64,000 nt of DNA, taken from the NCBI GenBank assembly GCA_964607165.1, contig CAZSIT010000005.1, forward strand, positions 1 through 64,000, in the 5' to 3' direction. Origin of the DNA: DSPP01 sp964607165. Lineage in GTDB: Bacteria > Zixibacteria > MSB-5A5 > DSPP01. Positions 58,537 through 64,000 of the stretch are shown here, piece by piece. The notes under the pieces are model-generated. The model saw only the letters and a list, made by a program, of their open reading frames with translations. It had not been told where the DNA came from and ran no database searches. The stretch's first letter is position 1. The number at the start of each line of letters is the position of its first letter. The translations under genes were made by a program, and so were the position numbers.

Positions 58537-58665
58537 TTTATGACTTCGACAACTTAAAAAAAAACGGTTGCCTTTGGAAACCGCTTTGGTTTTCTTGTGT
58601 ATCATAAATGGTAGGCCGGCAGAGTGCCGTCCTTTTGAAAAACTTTAACTTTTTTAGGAGGTTTT

Positions 58666-59037
58666 ATGGATGCTCCCGTAGTTCATTTTGAAATCCCGGC
58701 CAAAAATCCGGAAACGCTCTCCGGTTTTTATACCGGCATTTTCGGCTGGAAAATCGAAAAGGTTCCTGGTATGGATTATTGGATGGTTAATACCAAATCC
58801 ACGCAGGAAGCGCCCGGCATCAACGGCGGATTGATGAAGAAAATGTCCGACCAGCACGTTCCCACCAACTACGTCAACGTCACCTCCGTGGACGACTGGA
58901 GCAAAAAGGTGAAGGAGGCAGGCGGGATGGTGGTAATGCCCAAAAAGGCGGTGCCTTCAATGGGGCATTTTGCTGTCTGTTTAGACCCGGAAGGGAACTG
59001 CTTTGGGCTCTGGCAAGATGACCCAAGCGCCAAGTAA
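58666..59037 (+). CDS. VOC-family (glyoxalase-like) protein
   Basis: 123 residues: VVHFEIPAKNPETLSGFYTG, IFGWKIEKV, INGGLMKK, then PSMGHFAVCLDPEGNCFGLW. This is the vicinal-oxygen-chelate fold. Similar short proteins are annotated as glyoxalase/bleomycin-resistance-like without known substrate. TTAGGAGGTTTT ribosome-binding site; terminator directly after. Confidence 0.85.
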   Translation: MDAPVVHFEIPAKNPETLSGFYTGIFGWKIEKVPGMDYWMVNTKSTQEAPGINGGLMKKMSDQHVPTNYVNVTSVDDWSKKVKEAGGMVVMPKKAVPSMGHFAVCLDPEGNCFGLWQDDPSAK

Positions 59038-59051
59038 TTTTTCCACCCTTC

Positions 59052-59084
59052 AAGCCCCTTCCTTGTGGAAGGGGCTTTTTTTTT
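59052..59084 (+). terminator. Strong rho-independent terminator
   Basis: AAGCCCCTTCC, TTGT loop, GGAAGGGGCTT, then a run of Ts to 59084. Ends the VOC transcript. Confidence 0.92.
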
Positions 59085-59119
59085 GTTGACTTTGATTGGT
59101 CAAAAGCTACTTTTTTGCC

Positions 59120-59893
59120 GTGCGGAAACGATTCCTGCTTTCGGTTTGTGCCGGTTTACTTTTTTCATCAACTTCCCAGGCCCGGTTTGTGCCGAAATGG
59201 TTTGGGCGGATTTCGGGCGGCTATTCGTATTGGAAGCTGGATGACTTAAATCAACGGATTGAAAACCGGGGGCCATTTTTCAATAAAGTTGGTGAATCAA
59301 ACTATTTTTTTGAACGGTTGCCTTCCAGTCATCCTTCCTTTAACCTAGGAGTGCAGTACGATCTATTTACTAAAATCTCGTTTCTTGCCACCTTTGAATA
59401 TCGCCAGGCGACCCGGGAAAATGGAGCGACCAACGACAGTTTCCGGGTAGAGGGAATAACCCGCCCACGGCAAATCAATTTTGGATTGGATGGGTTTTGG
59501 CGGTTGGGTCCAAAAGGCGAGCTTATGATTGGAGGCGGTAGCGGCGTATCTTTCGCCCGCTTTCGGGATGATATTCGAATTTTTGACCGGCGCACCGAAC
59601 CCGACTCGCTTACCGAGTTTTTTCTGGAAAAGTACAGTGCCGTTGCAATCTTTGGCGAGCTCCGAGCTATTTACTTTTTATCCTTTGCGCTGTTTTCCGA
59701 CCAGCGTTTTTTTCTGGAAGCTTTAGGACGGCTCAATCCGATAGAGCCCTTTGTCGGAACTACAAATAAAGATGGCAACGTTTTTTACGATGTCGAGGCC
59801 ACTTTTTTTCCGCCGGGGGTTTCCACGTCCAAGCCGGTGAAATTGGACTTTTCCGGTTTTTATCTGGGGTTTGGGGCGGACTTTCGGCTGTAG
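59120..59893 (+). CDS. Probable outer-membrane beta-barrel protein
   Basis: About 257 residues. A signal peptide begins at a GTG (59120; (M)RKRFLLSVCAGLLFSSTSQA); a TTG at 59096 would add eight residues. The rest alternates polar and hydrophobic residues with many aromatic positions (ISGGYSYWKLDD, FNLGVQYDLFTKISFLATFE, ending LDFSGFYLGFGADFRL), and it ends in an aromatic-rich strand plus Leu, as outer-membrane barrels do. Substrate unknown. A TTGACT (59086) may be its -35. Confidence 0.65.
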   Translation: MRKRFLLSVCAGLLFSSTSQARFVPKWFGRISGGYSYWKLDDLNQRIENRGPFFNKVGESNYFFERLPSSHPSFNLGVQYDLFTKISFLATFEYRQATRENGATNDSFRVEGITRPRQINFGLDGFWRLGPKGELMIGGGSGVSFARFRDDIRIFDRRTEPDSLTEFFLEKYSAVAIFGELRAIYFLSFALFSDQRFFLEALGRLNPIEPFVGTTNKDGNVFYDVEATFFPPGVSTSKPVKLDFSGFYLGFGADFRL

Positions 59894-59902
59894 GGTTCCC
59901 AA

Positions 59903-61429
59903 ATGTCGCCGACCGCACGCATCCGCATTTGGGCTTCTGTACATCCGCTCGGGTTTCTTTTAGCTATCGGCCTTATTCTCCGGCTGCTTGCCGCCGTTTT
60001 CGCGCGCGGATATATGGGCACCGATGACCACTTTCAGGTTATCGAGATTGCCGCCGATTGGGAGCGCGGCCATCCGGTTTTTCTGTCGGGGGACTCCCAG
60101 TTTTACCGCTCGCTTCTTTATCCCGGTCTGAATTGGGTTTTGATGGCTTTTTTACACAAGCTCGGAGTTTACCACCCCGATACGGTGATGCTGATCAATC
60201 GGCTCTTGCATGCTCTGCTTTCCCTGTGGACGATAGCACTGACCTATAAGTTCGGACTGCTTCTGGCCGACCGACGGACGGCATTCACAGCCGCACTTTT
60301 GGTCGCCGCCTATGCGGTAATGCCATATGTGGCCGTGCGCAATTTGATTGAATCGTTTTGTATGCCTTTTCTATTATGGGGACTGTATGAAACGGCCAAA
60401 GTAGAAATGAAGAAATCCGAAAAACCCGAGCGCTCGTGGGCTTGGGCCGGGTTGGCTTTCGGCCTGGCCTTTATCATTCGCTGGCAGGTGGCGGCCGCGA
60501 TTTTGGGCGTCGGTCTATATTGGCTTCATCGAAAGCAGTGGCGTGGCTTGGCCTTAGCAACTGTCTTTGGATTGCTTCCGGTCCTGGCGGAAGCCGTCTG
60601 GGACTGGTGGGCACACGGAGTTTTCTTTGGTTCGTTCTGGGCATATATCAAGCACAATCTGGCCCATTCCCGCGATTACGTGGTCGGCCCCTGGTATCGC
60701 TATTTGCTTTTGCTTCTGGGAATTCTCATTCCACCCTTTTCCTTTCTGTTTTTAGCCGCCATCGTGCGCTGGGTCAAACGCTTTGGAGTTTTGATTTGGG
60801 CTGCGCTTGCTTTTTTGATTATCCATTCCGTCGTCCCCGGCAAGCAGGAACGCTTTATTTTGCCCGTCTTTCCGCTTCTGGCCTTGATGGGAACGGCCGG
60901 GCTGCAGTTCTGGGAAGAAAAGAAGCCGTTGCTCGGGCCGTGGATTCGGGGCGGTTGGATTTGGTTCTGGAGCGTGAATACCGTTTTGCTTTTCGTTGCC
61001 ATTTTCAACTACGGCCAGAAGGCGCGGGTTGCATCTTTCGTTTACCTTTACGAACGGGGGGATGCCCGAGGGGTAGTGGTCGATTTCACCGAGCGGGGGA
61101 CGCTTTTGCCGCTGTATTACTTGGACGGCGCCGATCCCTCGCGGCCAAGACCGGAGATATATCGGGCGTACAGCCCGGCCGATTTCGACAGTTTGCGCTT
61201 GCGGCATTTGGGTATAATGGTCCCGCCGGTTGTGCCTCTGAACTATGTCATTATCTTTTCGCAGGGGAAGTTGGAGGAGCATTTAAAAGTGATTAACGAC
61301 CATCTGGCGCGGGCGGAAGTGCTCGCCCATATCCCTCCCTGCCTCGCCGACCGGATTTTGCTCTGGCTCAACCCGAAATACAATCACTCCAAAGAGGCCT
61401 GGGTTTGCCGGTTGGAAATTGCGAAGTGA
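59903..61429 (+). CDS. GT-C mannosyltransferase-like membrane protein (GT22/ALG9-like)
   Basis: 508 residues with about ten membrane segments. The first periplasmic loop has the acidic motif YMGTDDHFQVIEIAADWERG. Further on, HSVVPGKQERFILPVFPLLA matches the H-x-x-x-P-x-K-E-R-F pattern of the ALG9/PIG-B (GT22) family. These use polyprenyl-phosphate sugars. The acceptor is unknown. It follows the barrel gene by 9 nt and ends 30 nt before the trp promoter. Confidence 0.8.
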   Translation: MSPTARIRIWASVHPLGFLLAIGLILRLLAAVFARGYMGTDDHFQVIEIAADWERGHPVFLSGDSQFYRSLLYPGLNWVLMAFLHKLGVYHPDTVMLINRLLHALLSLWTIALTYKFGLLLADRRTAFTAALLVAAYAVMPYVAVRNLIESFCMPFLLWGLYETAKVEMKKSEKPERSWAWAGLAFGLAFIIRWQVAAAILGVGLYWLHRKQWRGLALATVFGLLPVLAEAVWDWWAHGVFFGSFWAYIKHNLAHSRDYVVGPWYRYLLLLLGILIPPFSFLFLAAIVRWVKRFGVLIWAALAFLIIHSVVPGKQERFILPVFPLLALMGTAGLQFWEEKKPLLGPWIRGGWIWFWSVNTVLLFVAIFNYGQKARVASFVYLYERGDARGVVVDFTERGTLLPLYYLDGADPSRPRPEIYRAYSPADFDSLRLRHLGIMVPPVVPLNYVIIFSQGKLEEHLKVINDHLARAEVLAHIPPCLADRILLWLNPKYNHSKEAWVCRLEIAK

Positions 61430-61459
61430 AATAAATGGACACTTTGGCCGACTTTCCGC

Positions 61460-61487
61460 TTGACTTGAGTACAGGAGGCGGTATATT
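61460..61487 (+). promoter_or_regulatory. trp operon promoter
   Basis: TTGACT (61460-61465), 16-nt spacer, TATATT (61482-61487); each box matches 5 of 6. Transcription should start about 61494, only about 14 nt before the leader peptide. Confidence 0.7.
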
Positions 61488-61507
61488 AAATAGTAGGAGG
61501 TCGAAAA

Positions 61508-61582
61508 ATGAAGGAATTAATCCGCTCGCAGACTCGTTTGAATTGGGGTTGGTATTGGCTGTTCTGCTTGCGGGTGGGTTAG
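61508..61582 (+). CDS. trpL: trp operon leader peptide
   Basis: 24 codons behind AGGAGG: MKELIRSQTRLN, then WGWYW, then LFCLRVG and TAG. Trp codons at 61544, 61550 and 61556 lie close together with a Tyr between. This density of Trp codons just before an attenuator and trpE is the hallmark of ribosome-mediated tryptophan attenuation, as in E. coli trpL. The peptide itself need have no function. Confidence 0.85.
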   Translation: MKELIRSQTRLNWGWYWLFCLRVG

Positions 61583-61627
61583 GACTTTTTTCCTTTAAAC
61601 TTAGCCCGCCCTCGGCGGGCTTTTTTG
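61573..61627 (+). promoter_or_regulatory. trp attenuator (terminator with competing antiterminator)
   Basis: Terminator: AGCCCGCC (61603-61610), CTC loop, GGCGGGCT (61614-61621), T-run. Antiterminator: GGUGGGUUAG (61573-61582) can pair with UUAGCCCGCC (61601-61610), all ten pairs with three G-U. A ribosome stalled at the Trp codons leaves 61573-61582 free, so the antiterminator forms and transcription continues. A ribosome reaching the stop codon at 61580 covers it, so the terminator forms. Confidence 0.82.
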
Positions 61628-61663
61628 TTGGCTGAAAATGCTGGAAAGTCGGAAATTGAGCGA

Positions 61664-62485
61664 ATGAATCTGAAATTTCATAAAATGGAAGCGGCTGGAA
61701 ACGACTTTATTTTGATAGAGCGGAAGAAACTGCCGGAGAACATGCTTGCCGCTCTGGCCAAAAAGTTGTGCCACCGGCATACGGGAGTAGGTGGGGATGG
61801 CCTGATTGTACTCGAAAAAGGGCGGGTGGCGGAGTGGCGGATGAGGATTTTTAACGCCGACGGCTCGGATGGGCAGACTTCGGGAAACGGAGCACGCTGC
61901 CTGGCGCACCTCCTTTACCAATCTATGCGCCAGCGGGGTAATCGCGTGGTATTTGAGACTAGCCGGGGAGCTTTGGAAGTGGTGTGCTTGCGGGAGAATT
62001 ATTATCGAGTCAATATGGGGCAGCCGGTTTGGGAAGCAGAGAGGATTCCTTTGAATTCGACGGAGAATGCTTTCATAAATCGCCCGATTGAGTCGGGCGG
62101 ACAAACTTTTTTGGGGACGGCCGTTTCGGTGGGAAACCCCCATCTGGTATTATTCGTCGATTCGATTCCCTCCGATTGGCGGGAGCTGGGAAAAAAGTTG
62201 GAACGGCACCCGCTTTTCCCCCAGGGAGTAAACGTGGAGTTTGCCCGGGTTCGAAATAAAAAATCGGTAATTTTGGTGGTCTGGGAGCGGGGGGTGGGAG
62301 AGACTTTGGCTTGTGGGAGCGGTTCGGTCGCCGTCCTTGCGGCGGGGGTTCTAACCGGACGTTTGGCGCGAAGGGCAAAGATTAAAATGCCGGGCGGAGT
62401 TTTGGACGTGGAGTGGAAAATAAACGGCTCTCTCTATCTCTCCGGGCCGGTGCGGCAGGTTTTTTCGGGGGAGATGGAGCTGTGA
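61664..62485 (+). CDS. dapF: DapF-like diaminopimelate epimerase with Cys73-to-Ser change
   Basis: 273 residues with the DapF fold: KFHKMEAAGNDFILI, HTGVGGDGLIVL, NADGSDGQTSGNGARC and ERGVGETLACGSGSVAVLAA. DapF interconverts LL- and meso-diaminopimelate with two cysteines, one in CGNG and one in ACGSG. The second is present, but the first is Ser73 here (SGNG). Activity could be reduced or changed. meso-DAP would feed MurE in this genome. It is the first gene after the trp attenuator and overlaps trpE by 4 nt, so its expression should follow tryptophan supply. I take the ATG at 61664, with only a weak GAG upstream. Confidence 0.85.
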   Translation: MNLKFHKMEAAGNDFILIERKKLPENMLAALAKKLCHRHTGVGGDGLIVLEKGRVAEWRMRIFNADGSDGQTSGNGARCLAHLLYQSMRQRGNRVVFETSRGALEVVCLRENYYRVNMGQPVWEAERIPLNSTENAFINRPIESGGQTFLGTAVSVGNPHLVLFVDSIPSDWRELGKKLERHPLFPQGVNVEFARVRNKKSVILVVWERGVGETLACGSGSVAVLAAGVLTGRLARRAKIKMPGGVLDVEWKINGSLYLSGPVRQVFSGEMEL

Positions 62486-63960
62486 CTTCGTTTGAAGAAT
62501 TTGAGGCCTTAGCCCGGCAGGGAAACGTGGTTCCGGTTTGGGAGGAAGTGCCGGCTGACCTTTTGACGCCGGTTTCGGCTTTTCTGCGAATTTCGAAAGG
62601 GACAAAATATGCTTTTCTTTTGGAATCGGTGGAAGGCGGAGAGAAATTAGCGCGCTATTCTTTTTTGGGAGCCAATCCGAAATTAGTTTTTCAAAGCAGG
62701 GGGAATCGGGTGACGGTTTTGGCCGGCACCACAAGGAAAAGTCGTATAGTGAAAAATCCTCTGGATGAAATGAAAAGCTTTTTTTCGGTTTACAAAGCTC
62801 CGCAGGTGGCCGGTCTGCCCCGCTTTTGGGGCGGGGGGGTGGGGTATTTTGGCTATGATTTGGTGCGGCATATTGAGAAGCTTCCCGTCCGGAAAAAAGA
62901 GGAGCTTGGTTTTCCGGATTTATGTTTGGGTTTGTACGACAGCGTATTAATTTTTGACCATTTGAAACATAAAATCATAATCGTGCGCTCCGTTTCGCTG
63001 AAAGAGCCGGCGGTCACGGCCAAAAAATTGTATTTGGCCGCCGTTCGCGACGTCTTGGCCATCAAACAAAAATTGGAAAAGCCGTTTGCCCTGCCAAAAA
63101 AGCGAGGCTCAAAATTCCAACCGGATGTTCCGGTTTCCAACATTTCCAGAGAAAAATTTATTTCGGCGGTGAAGATTGCCAAAGATTACATCACCGCCGG
63201 CGATATTTTTCAGGTGGTGCTCTCCCAGCGCTTTTCGGTTCCACTGCGAGCGGAAAGTTTTTCGGTTTACCGGGCGCTGCGGTCGGTCAATCCGTCCCCG
63301 TATCTCTATTTTTTGAAAATGGATAAGTTTTCGGCGGCCGGTTCTTCGCCGGAGATGCTGGTGCGGGTGGAGGAGGGTTTTGCCGAAACGCGGCCGATAG
63401 CCGGTACCCGTCCAAGGGGAAAAAACGAAGAGGAAGACCGGCGGCTGGCCAAAGAGCTTTTGGGGGATGAAAAGGAAACGGCGGAGCACGTGATGTTAGT
63501 CGATTTGGGGCGCAACGACATCGGACGGATTGCCGAAGCGGGGAGCGTTTGCCTGACCGACCGGATGAAAGTCGAGAAATATTCACACGTGATGCACATC
63601 GTTTCCGGGGTGCGGGGGAAGGTGCGCCCGGATGTCGGCTGTTTTGACGCGCTGGCCGCCTGCTTTCCGGCCGGGACGGTTACCGGCGCTCCCAAGGTGC
63701 GGGCGATGGAAATAATCGAAGAGTTGGAGAGTTCCCGGCGGGGGATTTACGCCGGAGCGGTGGGATATTTCGATTTTTCCGGAAATCTGGACAGCTGCAT
63801 TGCGATTCGAACCGTGGTATGCAGCAGGGAAAAAGCTTACGTTCAGGCGGGAGCGGGTATCGTTTACGACTCCGTGCCGGAGCGGGAGTATGACGAAACG
63901 GTTTCCAAAGCGGCGGGGATGCTTGCGGCGATAAATCGGGCGAATCGCGGAGAAATATGA
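62482..63960 (+). CDS. trpE: Anthranilate synthase component I
   Basis: TrpE makes anthranilate from chorismate, with ammonia from TrpG. 492 residues from a GTG overlapping the dapF stop. The N-terminal tryptophan-feedback site LLESVEGGEKLARYSFLG is intact. The catalytic part has GDIFQVVLSQRF, PIAGTRPRGKNEEEDRR, HVMLVDLGRNDIGRIA, VMHIVSGVRGKV and PAGTVTGAPKVRAMEII. It overlaps the next gene by 4 nt. Controlled by attenuation upstream and by feedback at the protein. Confidence 0.96.
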   Translation: MTSFEEFEALARQGNVVPVWEEVPADLLTPVSAFLRISKGTKYAFLLESVEGGEKLARYSFLGANPKLVFQSRGNRVTVLAGTTRKSRIVKNPLDEMKSFFSVYKAPQVAGLPRFWGGGVGYFGYDLVRHIEKLPVRKKEELGFPDLCLGLYDSVLIFDHLKHKIIIVRSVSLKEPAVTAKKLYLAAVRDVLAIKQKLEKPFALPKKRGSKFQPDVPVSNISREKFISAVKIAKDYITAGDIFQVVLSQRFSVPLRAESFSVYRALRSVNPSPYLYFLKMDKFSAAGSSPEMLVRVEEGFAETRPIAGTRPRGKNEEEDRRLAKELLGDEKETAEHVMLVDLGRNDIGRIAEAGSVCLTDRMKVEKYSHVMHIVSGVRGKVRPDVGCFDALAACFPAGTVTGAPKVRAMEIIEELESSRRGIYAGAVGYFDFSGNLDSCIAIRTVVCSREKAYVQAGAGIVYDSVPEREYDETVSKAAGMLAAINRANRGEI

Positions 63961-64000
63961 TTTTTCTTTTGGATAATTATGATTCGTTTACTTACAATCT
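63957..64000 (+). CDS. trpG: Anthranilate synthase component II (glutamine amidotransferase), partial
   Basis: Only 14 codons remain before the window ends: MIFLLDNYDSFTYN, the invariant start of TrpG/PabA proteins. It overlaps the trpE stop (ATGA). TrpG supplies ammonia from glutamine to TrpE. Confidence 0.88.
   Translation, partial: MIFLLDNYDSFTYN

Noticed and set aside
58563..58600. Terminator after the LapA-like gene (CGGTT...AACCG)
   Set aside because: The stem is short with a mismatch and the T-tract is interrupted; support is too weak to list.

Overview
The window is chromosomal DNA from a Gram-negative (diderm) bacterium. Evidence for two membranes: an apolipoprotein N-acyltransferase, a lipoprotein with a lipobox, and a probable outer-membrane beta-barrel. 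MurE carries the DNPR motif of meso-diaminopimelate-adding enzymes. Dockerin repeats, FG-GAP repeats, a FlgD-like C-terminal tail, a tail-fibre-like 'VGIGT' repeat protein and very many short palindromic repeats together resemble uncultured FCB-group lineages (Zixibacteria/KSB1-like). That placement is inference. A consensus parS site at 15.3 kb suggests the window lies in the origin half of the chromosome.

Layout. 0-15.6 kb: housekeeping genes (mazG, valS, priA) mixed with secreted proteins (FG-GAP, dockerin, DUF4139-like, TPR, tail-fibre-like) and the densest clusters of palindromic repeats. 15.6-28.5 kb: one tightly packed, largely overlapping run: HD phosphohydrolase, purM, a small unknown gene, gpmI, lnt, a beta-propeller protein, then a FemAB-like and glycosyltransferase block that looks like surface-polysaccharide synthesis. 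28.6-44.8 kb: a complete division and cell-wall (dcw) cluster behind its own promoter: mraZ-rsmH-ftsL-ftsI-murE-murF-mraY-murD-ftsW-murG-murC-ftsQ-ftsA-ftsZ, with no murB or ddl. 45-50 kb: rpmB, a REP-associated tyrosine transposase (RAYT), a secreted carboxypeptidase-regulatory-like protein, an AraC-methyltransferase fusion, a LON-domain protein, a glycine-zipper lipoprotein, two tRNA-Lys genes and an inositol-monophosphatase-family enzyme. 51.4-53.6 kb: ssrA (tmRNA) followed by an accessory segment with a GIY-YIG nuclease between two decayed copies of the tmRNA 3' end, then a probable PD-(D/E)XK nuclease. 53.7-61.4 kb: a methyltransferase, several GNAT acetyltransferases, PhzF, cupin, VOC and LapA-like genes, a beta-barrel and a GT-C mannosyltransferase-like protein. 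61.4-64.0 kb: start of a trp operon: promoter, Trp-rich leader peptide and attenuator, then dapF-trpE-trpG (cut by the window edge).

What stands out. (1) A textbook-style trp attenuator controls an operon whose first gene is a DapF homologue with one catalytic cysteine replaced by serine. (2) Several families of short repeats share one architecture (outer inverted repeat around two hairpins), and smaller elements have inserted inside the hairpin loops, in places three levels deep. Repeats also supply stop codons and N-terminal extensions to genes. A RAYT that itself carries such a repeat is a candidate mobiliser. (3) The tmRNA 3' end is present in three copies. The two extra copies carry the same 35-nt insertion exactly in the T-loop and bracket a GIY-YIG nuclease gene.
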